Program-made: the position numbers and the translations under genes | Notes under the pieces: generated by a model | Seen by the model: only the letters and a program-made list of their open reading frames with translations | Told to the model about the DNA's origin: nothing | The model's database searches: none | In this document: piece by piece, positions 1 to 8,546 of the stretch | Layout: each line of letters starts with the position of its first letter | How positions within the stretch are numbered: the stretch's first letter is position 1 | Origin: Candidatus Barnesiella excrementigallinarum | Lineage (GTDB): Bacteria > Bacteroidota > Bacteroidia > Bacteroidales > Barnesiellaceae | DNA length: 64,000 nucleotides | Direction of reading: 5' to 3' | Assembly (NCBI GenBank): GCA_019114445.1 | Contig: DXFL01000020.1 | Coordinates: 1-64,000 of the forward strand

Positions 1-37
1 ACCTTTGTTCTCGGGTTAAATGTGCTTTCTTTTTCAT
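1..37 (-). CDS. Partial N-terminus of a probable IS30-family transposase
   Basis: Only twelve codons are inside the window: the reverse strand from 37 reads MKKKAHLTREQR and runs off the edge, with the next codon beginning with T. The HLTREQR(Y) opening resembles the first residues of IS30-family transposases, where it leads into the N-terminal helix-turn-helix. A TActTTTG promoter element lies at 46-53 on the same strand, so the leader would be only a few bases. With so little sequence the family call rests on this short motif alone. No terminal inverted repeat or target duplication could be defined. Confidence 0.4.
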   Translation of the reverse strand, partial: MKKKAHLTREQR

Positions 38-67
38 TTGCAACACAAAAGTACGTTATTTGACCTG

Positions 68-97
68 ACAATCGGTTGGAATATTCCAACCGATTGT
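68..97. repeat. Perfect 30-nt palindrome
   Basis: Bases 68-97 equal their own reverse complement with no mismatch and no loop; the half site is ACAATCGGTTGGAAT. No T-tract follows on either strand, so it does not look like a terminator. It lies just upstream of the TActTTTG element (46-53, minus) of the truncated leftmost gene, over where its -33 region would be, which suggests an operator. IS30 elements are also known to favour palindromic targets. Confidence 0.75.
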
Positions 98-220
98 GCT
101 TTTGAGTTGCATTTTCTATTTTAATTCACAAAAACACTCTTTCGACTGAATCTGTAAAAAGAGCGACAATAGGCTTATCAAAAATTCAACAATCAACTGA
201 ATATCAGTTAAATAAAAAAA

Positions 221-2017
221 TTAAAGTAGATTTTCTTTAATAATTTTAGCTTTGGCAGCCCCTACAACCGCAGCCAAATCGGATTCCGAAGCCTCCTTAA
301 TTCGTTTGACACTTTTGAAATGCGAGAGCAACAATTCACGACTTTTGGGCCCTATACCAGGAATAGAATCGAGTGCCGATTTTACTTGGCTTTTGCTTCG
401 TTTGTTCCGGTGAAAAGTAATGCCAAACCGGTGAGCCTCGTCCCGCATATGCTGGATAACCCGCAACGACTCCGAATTCTTATCGATATACAAAGGCAGA
501 GAGTCACCGGGAAAATAAATCTCCTCTAAACGCTTGGCAATACCTACAATCGGCACCTTCCCCCGCAACCCCAAAGCGTCGAGCGACTCCAAAGCCGCAC
601 TTAACTGCCCTTTCCCACCATCGACAATAATCAGCTGCGGAAGCCCCGCTCCCTCGTCGAGCAACCGCCGATAACGACGATAGATAATCTCCCGCATGGA
701 GGCAAAATCATCGGGCCCGACAACTGTTTTAATATCGAACCTGCGATAATCTTTTTTCGATGGTTTCGCTTTTCGAAAAACCACACACGAGGCAACCGGA
801 TTGGTTCCTTGAATATTCGAGTTATCGAAACACTCCATGTGCCACGGCAGTTCGGGGAGCCTGAAATCTTGCTGTATGCGCGAAAGAACCCGCATAACCC
901 GCTGTTCGGGATTGAGTTTTTCGTTCTGCTTCAACCGATCTATTTTATATTGCTTTACATTCTGTTCCGATACGGCAAGCAATTTTTTCTTATCGCCCCG
1001 CTGAGGAACGACGAACTCTACATCGTCAAAATCCGATTCCGGTAAAAACGGGACAAGCGCTTCACGAGCCGTGCTTCCAAACCGAGAGCGCAACTCCACA
1101 ATTCCCAAAGAGAGAATCTCGGCGGCCGATTCATCGAGTTTTTTCTTATATTCAATCGTTATGCTCTGTACAATCGAGCCCCCTCTCACGTGCATATAAT
1201 TGACAAAAGAAATGTCCTCGTCCTCGTCGTAAGAGAAAACATCAATCTCGTGCAAAGCCGGATTTACGATTACCGATTTTGCTTTATATTTCTCGATTAA
1301 ATCGTACTTTTCTTTTATCAACTGAGCCTCTTCAAAACGAAGTTCCGCTGCCAACGACTGCATTTCTTCCAACAAATGATCACTCAACTGATGAATATCG
1401 CCATTGAGAATTTGCCTCACCTGCTCGATATATTTACCATATTCCTGCTCCGAAATGCGTCCCTCGCAACACCCTTTACAATTTTTTATATGGTATTGCA
1501 AGCATACACGAAATCGTTTTTTCTCGATATTTTCGGGAGTAAGAGCATGATTACAGGTCCGAATCGGATATAACTCCCGAATGAGTTCCAACACCGTTTT
1601 TGCCAAATGGACATTGGCATACGGCCCATAATATTTCGAACCGTCTTTATAAACCTTGCGCGTGAGAAATACCCGAGGGAAATGCTCACTTCGCAAACAA
1701 ATCCACGGATAAGTCTTGTCGTCTTTCAACAAGACATTATACCGGGGTTTATACTCTTTGATAAGACTGTTTTCGAGATGTAAGGCATCCTCCTCGGTCT
1801 TTACGACAATATATTGCAGGTCGCAGATATTTTTGACCAAAACATTGGTCTTGGGCGAATCGTGAACCTTATTGAAATACGACGAGACCCGTCGCTTCAA
1901 ATTTTTAGCCTTACCTACATAAATAATCTTACCCGTTTTATCGAAATACTGGTACACGCCCGGCGTTTCCGGTAAAAGGGTAAGTTTATTCTTAATATTC
2001 TCGTTTTTATCGATCAA
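221..2017 (-). CDS. uvrC: UvrABC excinuclease subunit C
   Basis: UvrC makes the two incisions around bulky DNA lesions in nucleotide excision repair, in the cytoplasm with UvrB. The 598-residue product has the GIY-YIG nuclease domain at the start (PGVYQYF...IIYVGKAKNLKRR, about residues 18-45), a UvrB-binding helical hairpin near residues 205-240, the RNase H-like second nuclease domain (HMECFDNSNIQGT, IIVDGGKGQL) and a C-terminal helix-hairpin-helix (SIPGIGPKSRELLL). There is no ATG: the first possible start after the upstream in-frame stop is TTG at 2015-2017, two codons after the apt stop and in the same frame. This suggests coupling to apt translation. Last gene of an apparent ybeY-mnmG-apt-uvrC run. 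Confidence 0.95.
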   Translation of the reverse strand: MIDKNENIKNKLTLLPETPGVYQYFDKTGKIIYVGKAKNLKRRVSSYFNKVHDSPKTNVLVKNICDLQYIVVKTEEDALHLENSLIKEYKPRYNVLLKDDKTYPWICLRSEHFPRVFLTRKVYKDGSKYYGPYANVHLAKTVLELIRELYPIRTCNHALTPENIEKKRFRVCLQYHIKNCKGCCEGRISEQEYGKYIEQVRQILNGDIHQLSDHLLEEMQSLAAELRFEEAQLIKEKYDLIEKYKAKSVIVNPALHEIDVFSYDEDEDISFVNYMHVRGGSIVQSITIEYKKKLDESAAEILSLGIVELRSRFGSTAREALVPFLPESDFDDVEFVVPQRGDKKKLLAVSEQNVKQYKIDRLKQNEKLNPEQRVMRVLSRIQQDFRLPELPWHMECFDNSNIQGTNPVASCVVFRKAKPSKKDYRRFDIKTVVGPDDFASMREIIYRRYRRLLDEGAGLPQLIIVDGGKGQLSAALESLDALGLRGKVPIVGIAKRLEEIYFPGDSLPLYIDKNSESLRVIQHMRDEAHRFGITFHRNKRSKSQVKSALDSIPGIGPKSRELLLSHFKSVKRIKEASESDLAAVVGAAKAKIIKENLL

Positions 2018-2023
2018 TTCGTA

Positions 2024-2548
2024 TCAATATTTTATCAACGCTTCTACATTCACATCTTTGGGGAAGGCCTCCCTACCCTTCAAAAATTCCAGCTCAACCA
2101 AGAAGTTTACATAGACTTTTTTCGGATTAAACCGCTTTACCAAGTTATATGCAGCAAGCATAGTTCCCCCTGTCGCCAACAAATCGTCGTGCAACAATAC
2201 CACGTCGTTTTCGCACAAAGCATCCTTGTGAATCTCGATTACATCAACACCATATTCTTTGGTATAACTCTCTTTCCAAGTCTCGGCAGGCAATTTTCCC
2301 GGCTTACGCATAGGGACAAAACCGGCACCAATACGAGTAGCCAAAATAGGGCCCATGATAAATCCGCGAGATTCTATACCAACAACCTTTGTAATACCCT
2401 TTTCGGCATATATCGTCGTCAACATATCCGACAACTCTTGCAAACAATCGGCTTCTTTGAAGACCGTAGTCAAATCTCTAAAAATAATTCCTTTTTGTGG
2501 GAAATCCACTACATCTCGAATCTTGCTTTTAATAATTTCTACACTCAT
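2024..2548 (-). CDS. apt: Adenine phosphoribosyltransferase
   Basis: Converts adenine and PRPP to AMP in purine salvage. From ATG 2548 the product is 174 residues, the usual family length, beginning MSVEIIKSKIRDVVDFPQKG. The reading frame stays open upstream to 2632, but that extension overlaps the end of mnmG and matches nothing in the family. Visible hallmarks are the FPQKGIIFRDLT start, GIESRGFIMG, and the PRPP loop VVLLHDDLLATGGTM. Lies 70 bases after mnmG and 6 bases before uvrC on the same strand. Confidence 0.93.
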   Translation of the reverse strand: MSVEIIKSKIRDVVDFPQKGIIFRDLTTVFKEADCLQELSDMLTTIYAEKGITKVVGIESRGFIMGPILATRIGAGFVPMRKPGKLPAETWKESYTKEYGVDVIEIHKDALCENDVVLLHDDLLATGGTMLAAYNLVKRFNPKKVYVNFLVELEFLKGREAFPKDVNVEALIKY

Positions 2549-2618
2549 CTCTATACTTATTTTTGTTTGTTTTTCCTCTATTTCAAAGGCATTTTGGGGT
2601 TTTGTTCCACGTGAAACA

Positions 2619-4493
2619 TCATCGACCGACAAGAAGCAACAAAATGTTTATATCGCTTGGAGAAATACCCGGTATGCGCGAAGCTTGTGCGATGGTTTCG
2701 GGGTCTATCCGTTCGAGCTTCTGACGCGCCTCGGTTGACAATGCTTGTATTTGGCTATAATCAAATTTACCACGAATGCGGATATGCTCCAATCGCGATA
2801 TTTTTTCGGCAATCATCTTTTCCCTATCGATATAACCTTGATATTTCATCTTTATCTCGGCCGCTTCGACAATCTCGTCCTGACGATTCTTTATAGAAGA
2901 GATCTCCCGTTTCAACGCCGGAATCAACTGCGAGAGTTGTGCTAAATCGAGTTGTGGGCGCAAAACTAAATCGATCAATCGCACACCTTGTTTTAACGGC
3001 GTTGTCCCCAAAGCCTCCAAACCCTCATTTATATAAGCTGCTTTTATAGAATATTTTTGTGCAAATTGTATCAAATGGTCTACCCGCTCGCGTTTTTCAA
3101 CAAGCAGATTATACCGTTCTCGTGTAGCCAAACCCAGTTGATACGAACGCTCGGTCAATCGCATATCCGCATCGTCCTGCCGCAACAAAATGCGATATTC
3201 GGCTCTCGATGTAAACATTCGATAGGGCTCGTCAACTCCTTTTGTCACCAAATCGTCGATTAAAACACCTATATAAGCTTCATCGCGATTCAAGGTAAAC
3301 GAAGAGCCTCCGTGACAATTTATATGGGCGTTTATTCCGGCAACAAGACCCTGTCCTGCGGCCTCTTCATAACCAGTTGTTCCATTTATTTGTCCGGCAA
3401 AAAACAAATTTCGAATCCGCTTGGTCTCCAACGTATGATTCAACTGTGTGGGATCGAAATAATCGTATTCTATGGCATAGCCAGGACGGTATATACGCAC
3501 ATCACGCAATGCCGGAATCTCCTGCAAAGCCCGCACTTGAATATCCAAAGGAAGCGACGAAGAGAAACCATTCAGATAGTACTCCTGTGTCGTTTCACCT
3601 TCGGGTTCGAGGAACAATTGATGTTCCGTTTTATCGGGGAAAGTTACAATTTTAGTTTCGATACTGGGACAATAACGGGGGCCTATACTTTGTATTTGTC
3701 CATTATACAAAGGAGAATCGGGCAGGCCGTTTCTCAAAATTTCATGCACCCGATCGTTCGTATAAATCGTCCAACAACTACGCTGCGTTAATGGCCGAGG
3801 AGAAAAATCGAGGAAAGAAAACTTGTGAAAATCATTCTCGCCTTGTTGTTCTGCGGCCTCTTCGAAGTGGATACTACGACCGTCGATTCGTACCGGAGTA
3901 CCTGTTTTCATACGGCCTGCCGTAAAACCCAATTCCACAAGTTGCTCGGTTATACCATACGAAGCCGGCTCCGAAATACGCCCCCCATGCAACTGGGTAC
4001 GACCAATATGCATCAAGCCGTTCATAAAAGTTCCCGTCGTAAGAATCACACACTTGGCCGTAAAGGTTACATTCATATTCGTCACGACCCCAGCGACTGC
4101 CCCATTCTTTACAAGAATCTGATTAACAGAATCTTGCCACATATATAAATGCTCCGTATTTTCAAGAATAGAGCGCCAAGTCGTAATAAATTTAGCTCGA
4201 TCGCTTTGCGAACGGGGGCTCCACATGGCCGGACCTTTCGAACGGTTCAGCATTCTGAACTGAATAGCCGTCTTATCGGTCACAATACCCATGAATCCAC
4301 CCAAAGCATCGATTTCACGAACAATCTGCCCCTTAGCAATTCCACCCACGGCAGGATTGCAACTCATTTGAGCTATCTTGTTCATATCCATAGTAATAAG
4401 CAAGGTTTTCGAACCTAAATTGGCCGATGCGCACGCGGCCTCACAACCGGCATGCCCCGCTCCTACTACGATTACATCATAATTAAAATCCAT
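2619..4493 (-). CDS. mnmG: tRNA uridine-5-carboxymethylaminomethyl modification enzyme MnmG (GidA)
   Basis: FAD-dependent partner of MnmE that installs the (carboxymethyl)aminomethyl group on wobble U34 of certain tRNAs. The 624-residue length is typical. The FAD-binding motif GAGHAGCEAA is at residues 11-20; the MnmG signature around GPRYCPSIETKI and the late GQINGTTGYEEAAGQG segment are present, followed by a helical C-terminal domain for MnmE and tRNA binding. ATG at 4493 gives the usual DFDVIVVGAG-like opening. Between ybeY and apt on the minus strand, probably one transcript. Confidence 0.96.
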   Translation of the reverse strand: MDFNYDVIVVGAGHAGCEAACASANLGSKTLLITMDMNKIAQMSCNPAVGGIAKGQIVREIDALGGFMGIVTDKTAIQFRMLNRSKGPAMWSPRSQSDRAKFITTWRSILENTEHLYMWQDSVNQILVKNGAVAGVVTNMNVTFTAKCVILTTGTFMNGLMHIGRTQLHGGRISEPASYGITEQLVELGFTAGRMKTGTPVRIDGRSIHFEEAAEQQGENDFHKFSFLDFSPRPLTQRSCWTIYTNDRVHEILRNGLPDSPLYNGQIQSIGPRYCPSIETKIVTFPDKTEHQLFLEPEGETTQEYYLNGFSSSLPLDIQVRALQEIPALRDVRIYRPGYAIEYDYFDPTQLNHTLETKRIRNLFFAGQINGTTGYEEAAGQGLVAGINAHINCHGGSSFTLNRDEAYIGVLIDDLVTKGVDEPYRMFTSRAEYRILLRQDDADMRLTERSYQLGLATRERYNLLVEKRERVDHLIQFAQKYSIKAAYINEGLEALGTTPLKQGVRLIDLVLRPQLDLAQLSQLIPALKREISSIKNRQDEIVEAAEIKMKYQGYIDREKMIAEKISRLEHIRIRGKFDYSQIQALSTEARQKLERIDPETIAQASRIPGISPSDINILLLLVGR

Positions 4494-4568
4494 TGTATTT
4501 TATTCCTTCACGACCCACACAGAGGAGAATAGAGCGACCTCCATAGCGAGTCAGTCACATATATTCTG

Positions 4569-4982
4569 TTATCTTAACTTCAAGGCCTCGTTTTCATGGC
4601 AAGTCATTATTTCCCGCTCACCCGGCCCTTTGTCGTTAATTCCGCACAAATGGAGGACACCATGTATGATAATCCGGTGCAACTCTTCATCATAATCGGT
4701 ACCGAACTGTTCGGCGTTGGATCGTACCGTATCTATACTGATAAATATATCGCCGCTTATTTTGTCACCTTCGGTATAATCGAAGGTGATTACATCGGTA
4801 TAATAATCGTGTTGCAAATAGGTCTTATTCACCTCCAAAATCTTCTCATCGGAACAAAAAATATAAGCTATATCACCACATTTTTTCCCATACCCCGAGG
4901 CGACACGACGTATCCAATCGGTCGTTTCTCTCTTCTTTATTGCCGGCATTTTTACATCTTCGGCAAAATAACTTATAGCCAT
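4569..4982 (-). CDS. ybeY: Endoribonuclease YbeY (rRNA maturation factor)
   Basis: YbeY is a metal-dependent protein needed for 16S rRNA 3'-end maturation and ribosome quality control. The product is 137 residues, slightly short for the family. The metal site is visible as HGVLHLCGINDKGPGERE: the first two histidines of HxxxH are kept, but the usual third histidine ligand (GYxH in E. coli) is not, and the loop reads GINDKG. From memory this variation is common in Bacteroidota homologues, so it may be a lineage feature rather than a defect. A good promoter match lies at 5014-5044. Confidence 0.9.
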   Translation of the reverse strand: MAISYFAEDVKMPAIKKRETTDWIRRVASGYGKKCGDIAYIFCSDEKILEVNKTYLQHDYYTDVITFDYTEGDKISGDIFISIDTVRSNAEQFGTDYDEELHRIIIHGVLHLCGINDKGPGEREIMTCHENEALKLR

Positions 4983-5013
4983 AATATCTTATTTTTTATT
5001 CCTATTATCCCTG

Positions 5014-5044
5014 CAAAGATAGTGCAATCCGGGAGCAGAAGCAA
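5014..5044 (-). promoter_or_regulatory. Bacteroidota-type promoter for ybeY
   Basis: On the minus strand TAtcTTTG occupies 5014-5021 and a TTG -33 element lies at 5042-5044, 20 bases apart. This fits the TTG-N19/20-TAnnTTTG consensus of Bacteroidota primary promoters and leaves a leader of roughly 25 bases before ybeY. A second TAtcTTTG at 5081-5088 has no -33 partner. Confidence 0.6.
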
Positions 5045-5108
5045 GTTTATTCGCCCATACCCCGCTCCCCCTTCTCAGAGCAAAGATACACATTATTCCC
5101 ATACGATT

Positions 5109-6341
5109 TTATTTGAAGAAGAAATAAGAAACTGTAATCGCCGAAATAGCGCCGATAACATCGGCCAACAAGGCATAACTCACAGCATAACGGGTTTTGC
5201 GTACCCCCACACTTCCGAAATAGACAGCCAATATATAGAATGTGGTATCGGTCGAACCTTGTACCGTGCAGGCTACACGCCCTACGAATGAATCCACTCC
5301 ATAAGTCGACATGGCATCGACCATCATTCCGCGCGAACCGCTTCCGCTCAACGATTTCATCAAAGCCGTGGGCAATGCTCCCACAAACTCCGTATCGAAG
5401 CCCAACCAGCCAAAAACAGCAGCAAATCCCTCCACGATATAATCCATAGCCCCAGAGGCTCTGAAAATGCCGATAGCCACCAAAATAGCCACCAAATAGG
5501 GAATAATCATCACCGCCGTTTTAAATCCTTCTTTCGCCCCTTCGATAAAAGCATCGTACACATTGATACGCTTGATAAACCCCGAGACAATAAAAATCAC
5601 AATAATCGTAAACAGTATGCTGTTTGCAGCAAAAGCCGAATATGTAGAAATTTTATCCTCGGGGAGCGAAGAAAAATAATAAAACACGCCTCCCACAAGA
5701 GCAGTAAGGCCCAATCCCCACAACAAAATCACCCGATCGAAGATATTGATACGTTGCTTAATACATAGAGCCAAAAGGCCTACAAAAGTCGCCATAAACG
5801 TAGCAATCAGAATAGGGAGGAAAACATCCGATGGATTGGCCGCTCCCATTTGAGCCCGATAGGTCATGACACCGATAGGAATCAAGGTAAGTCCCGAAGC
5901 ATTCAGCACCAAAAACATCAACATGGCATCTGTTGCCGTATCCTTTTTCGGATTCAACTCCTGCAACTCCTTCATCGCCTTCAACCCCAACGGAGTTGCC
6001 GCATTGTCGAGCCCCAACATATTGGCCGATACATTCATAAACATCGACCCCAATGCCGGATGACCCTTAGGAACTCCCGGAAAAAGCCGTGTAAACAACG
6101 GGCTTATCCATCGCGACAAAACAGCCACTACACCTCCACGCTCGCCAATCTTCATAAGCCCGAGCCATAAGGTGAGGACACCCGTCAATCCCAACGAAAT
6201 ATCAAACGCATTGCGAGCCGAAGCAAACGAGGCATTCATAATATCGGTCCAAATGGCCGTATTCCCATACACGAAAGTCTGCACCAATGCAACCACAAAG
6301 GCTATAACAAAAAATGCAATCCAAATGTAATTAAGAACCAT
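5109..6341 (-). CDS. Nucleoside recognition (Gate) domain membrane protein, SpmA-SpmB fusion
   Basis: An integral membrane protein of 410 residues with two nucleoside-recognition (Gate) domains. The N-terminal half resembles spore maturation protein SpmA (PGVPKGHPALGSMFMNVSANMLGLDNAATPLG) and the C-terminal half SpmB (GALPTALMKSLSGSGSRGMMVDAM and a VACTVQGSTDTTFY segment). About ten hydrophobic segments are visible. These non-sporulating bacteria keep the family; its transported substrate is not established. The frame opens at a TTG at 6371, but I chose ATG 6341 because a TAttTTTG promoter element at 6376-6383 would put the TTG almost at the transcription start. Confidence 0.85.
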   Translation of the reverse strand: MVLNYIWIAFFVIAFVVALVQTFVYGNTAIWTDIMNASFASARNAFDISLGLTGVLTLWLGLMKIGERGGVVAVLSRWISPLFTRLFPGVPKGHPALGSMFMNVSANMLGLDNAATPLGLKAMKELQELNPKKDTATDAMLMFLVLNASGLTLIPIGVMTYRAQMGAANPSDVFLPILIATFMATFVGLLALCIKQRINIFDRVILLWGLGLTALVGGVFYYFSSLPEDKISTYSAFAANSILFTIIVIFIVSGFIKRINVYDAFIEGAKEGFKTAVMIIPYLVAILVAIGIFRASGAMDYIVEGFAAVFGWLGFDTEFVGALPTALMKSLSGSGSRGMMVDAMSTYGVDSFVGRVACTVQGSTDTTFYILAVYFGSVGVRKTRYAVSYALLADVIGAISAITVSYFFFK

Positions 6342-6383
6342 ACCGAATCGATTTATGATTTTTCGTTTCAAAAAACAAAAATA

Positions 6384-6736
6384 ATTATTTTAGACAAACA
6401 AAACCCTTTTTTCTCTCTTCAAAAAAAATCAATTCCCCACACCGCCAAACAAAAATTCTATTTCTCCTCCGAACGGGCATTATTAAAATATGGCATACAA
6501 CATTAAATATCAATTATTTATCAAAAATTTAGAGCTTGGAGAATCAAATATTTTTCACGATTCGAATCCTCGCCCGGAAATTTCTCAACCAAAGTCGCCA
6601 AATTTAACATTTGAAAACATTGTTGAAGACAACCTTTTCCTTTGTCAAGCTCAATCAAATGTATAAGCAATTTTAACAATTTCATCGACGAGAACAAAAG
6701 CATATACCCCACGTTTTCCTGTATAATTAAATAAAA
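6384..6736. other. AT-rich intergenic stretch between divergent genes
   Basis: This gap separates the SpmA/B-like gene (minus) from dtd (plus). It holds no RNA gene that I can recognise. A minus-strand open frame of 87 codons (6521-6784) crosses it but is rich in Leu, Lys and Asn, resembles no family I know, and its start lies inside the dtd promoter. It is either chance or a decayed remnant. The dtd-side promoter begins at 6737. Confidence 0.5.
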
Positions 6737-6767
6737 TTTGTTTCTGAGCTTGTTTGTATTATCTTTG
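6737..6767 (+). promoter_or_regulatory. Promoter of the dtd-mazG-deoC operon
   Basis: TTTG at 6737-6740, a 19-base spacer, and TAtcTTTG at 6760-6767 match the Bacteroidota sigma-A consensus closely. Transcription would start near 6774, leaving a leader of about 16 bases before the dtd ATG at 6790. Confidence 0.75.
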
Positions 6768-6789
6768 CGTAGATACAAACCCATTTTTT

Positions 6790-7242
6790 ATGAGAGTGGT
6801 GGTTCAAAGAGTAAAACGGGCTTCTGTGACGATAGGCGGAACATTGCATTCGTCTATCGGGAAAGGCCTTTTGATATTGTTAGGAGTGGAAGATTGCGAT
6901 GAGCAGTCGGATCTCGAATGGCTGGTGAAAAAGAGTGCCAATTTGCGTATTTTCGACGATGAGAACGGGGTGATGAACCGGTCGTTGCTCGATGTGGGTG
7001 GAGAGGCGATGGTTGTGAGCCAGTTTACGTTATTGGCTTCTACCAAGAAGGGGAACCGGCCGTCTTATATACGGGCAGCAGGTCATGAAAAGGCGGTGCC
7101 CATGTATGAGGCTTTTTGCCGCCATTTTTCGGAAGAAATTTCCCGTCCGGTAGCTACGGGCGTTTTTGGTGCCGATATGCAAGTTGAGTTGGTGAATGAT
7201 GGCCCTGTAACGATTTGTATAGATACGAAAAATAAAGAGTGA
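6790..7242 (+). CDS. dtd: D-aminoacyl-tRNA deacylase
   Basis: Hydrolyses D-amino acids (and glycine) mischarged on tRNA, an RNA-based proofreading step. The product has 150 residues, the standard size. The family opening MRVVVQRVKRASVTIGG, the SQFTLLAST motif with its catalytic-site threonine, and the cross-subunit NDGPVTICID motif are all intact. The frame is open further upstream, but the family start and the promoter at 6737-6767 both point to ATG 6790. It is followed 4 bases later by the MazG-like gene. Confidence 0.95.
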   Translation: MRVVVQRVKRASVTIGGTLHSSIGKGLLILLGVEDCDEQSDLEWLVKKSANLRIFDDENGVMNRSLLDVGGEAMVVSQFTLLASTKKGNRPSYIRAAGHEKAVPMYEAFCRHFSEEISRPVATGVFGADMQVELVNDGPVTICIDTKNKE

Positions 7243-7246
7243 AACG

Positions 7247-7582
7247 ATGACGATACAAGAGGCGCAAGAGCAAGTCGACAAGTGGATTAAAAGCGTTGGA
7301 GTGAGATATTTCAGCGAATTGACGAATATGGCTATATTGACGGAGGAAGTGGGCGAACTGGCCCGTATTATTGCCCGTCGGTATGGCGACCAATCGTTTA
7401 AAGCCGGAGAGGAGAACCCTGATTTGGCCGACGAGTTGTGCGATGTTTTTTGGGTTTTGCTTTGTTTGGCCAATCAGACAGGTGTCGATTTGACTGCCGC
7501 TTTTGAGAAAAATATCGAGAAAAAGACGAATAGAGATAAAACAAGACATATCAATAATCCTAAACTGACGAAAAATGGATAA
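7247..7582 (+). CDS. MazG-like nucleotide pyrophosphohydrolase
   Basis: A 111-residue all-alpha NTP-pyrophosphatase of the MazG/dUTPase superfamily, expected to hydrolyse non-canonical or excess (d)NTPs to the monophosphate. The metal-binding helices are visible as LTEEVGELAR (EExxE-like) and DLADELCDVFWVLLCLANQ (ExxD). It is a single domain, much shorter than E. coli MazG. The start is 4 bases after dtd and the end overlaps deoC by 8 bases, so the three genes are probably co-translated. Exact substrate not readable from sequence. Confidence 0.88.
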   Translation: MTIQEAQEQVDKWIKSVGVRYFSELTNMAILTEEVGELARIIARRYGDQSFKAGEENPDLADELCDVFWVLLCLANQTGVDLTAAFEKNIEKKTNRDKTRHINNPKLTKNG

Positions 7583-8456
7583 ATACGAAGAAATGTTGAG
7601 TCGGTATAATACCGATTTAGACGATGCTCAGGTAGCGGCTGCCGTAGAGAAAATCGTTCGGGACAATTTGGCCGCAAACAGTACTCCCGAAGTGTACAAA
7701 TTTTTGTTTAACTGTATCGATTTGACATCGTTGCATACCGAGGATAGTACCGAGTCGATCACTCGATTCACCAAGCGTGTAAATGATTTTGAAGAGGAAC
7801 ACCCCGAAATGCCCAATGTGGCAGCTATTTGCGTATATCCCAATTTTGCGGGAACCGTTCGGGCCAACCTCGATGTGTCGTCGGTGAATATTGCTGCCGT
7901 ATCGGGGGGATTCCCTTCGTCGCAAACTTTTACCGAGGTGAAAGTGGCCGAGACGGCTTTGGCTGTAAACGATGGTGCCGACGAAATTGACATTGTAATC
8001 AATGTGGGTAATTTCCTTAGTGGCAATTACGAAGAAATGTGTCAGGAAGTCGAAGAGTTGAAACATACCTGTAAAGACTCTCATTTGAAAGTTATTCTCG
8101 AAACAGGGGCATTGAAGACGGCTTCTAACATTAAAAAAGCATCCTTGTTGTCGATCTATTCGGGAGCCGATTTTATTAAAACCTCTACCGGGAAAACCGA
8201 GCCAGCTGCTACTCTCGAAGCTGCTTATGTAATGTGTCAGGCCATTAAAGAGTATTATGAGCAAACCGGTACGATGATTGGTTTCAAACCGGCCGGAGGA
8301 ATCTCTACGACTGCTGATGCCGTAAAATATTATTGTGTAGTGAAGGAGATTTTGGGCGAAAAATGGCTGACGAATGAGTATTTCAGAATCGGGGCCAGTC
8401 GTCTGGCAAACAATTTATTGTCGGATATATGGGGTACCCCGACGAAATTTTTCTAA
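7575..8456 (+). CDS. deoC: Deoxyribose-phosphate aldolase
   Basis: Class I aldolase that splits 2-deoxyribose-5-phosphate into acetaldehyde and glyceraldehyde-3-phosphate, linking deoxynucleoside salvage to glycolysis. The Schiff-base lysine sits in FIKTSTGK, and the second active-site segment GFKPAGGIST is present. At 293 residues it is longer than the E. coli enzyme (about 260) because of an N-terminal extension of some 50 residues. ATG 7575 overlaps the preceding gene. A strong hairpin follows. Confidence 0.94.
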   Translation: MDKYEEMLSRYNTDLDDAQVAAAVEKIVRDNLAANSTPEVYKFLFNCIDLTSLHTEDSTESITRFTKRVNDFEEEHPEMPNVAAICVYPNFAGTVRANLDVSSVNIAAVSGGFPSSQTFTEVKVAETALAVNDGADEIDIVINVGNFLSGNYEEMCQEVEELKHTCKDSHLKVILETGALKTASNIKKASLLSIYSGADFIKTSTGKTEPAATLEAAYVMCQAIKEYYEQTGTMIGFKPAGGISTTADAVKYYCVVKEILGEKWLTNEYFRIGASRLANNLLSDIWGTPTKFF

Positions 8457-8479
8457 TCAAATAATTTGTCGCTTATAAA

Positions 8480-8520
8480 CGAGATAGCCCGGGAATTTAG
8501 CGCCCGGGCTATCTCGTTTT
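8480..8520 (+). terminator. Rho-independent terminator after deoC
   Basis: A perfect 14-bp stem (8480-8493 with 8503-8516, arm CGAGATAGCCCGGG) has a 9-base loop and is followed by TTTT. It sits between the ends of convergent deoC and manC and may serve both strands. Confidence 0.85.
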
Positions 8521-8546
8521 ATTAAATGGTCGAAACTCGAATCCTC

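Noticed and set aside
2549..2632. N-terminal extension of apt by 28 codons
   Set aside because: It overlaps the end of mnmG and has no counterpart in adenine phosphoribosyltransferases; ATG 2548 gives the normal length.
6521..6784. Minus-strand open frame of 87 codons between the SpmA/B-like gene and dtd
   Set aside because: Composition is skewed to Leu/Lys/Asn, no family resemblance, and its start lies within the strong dtd promoter; probably chance or a decayed remnant.
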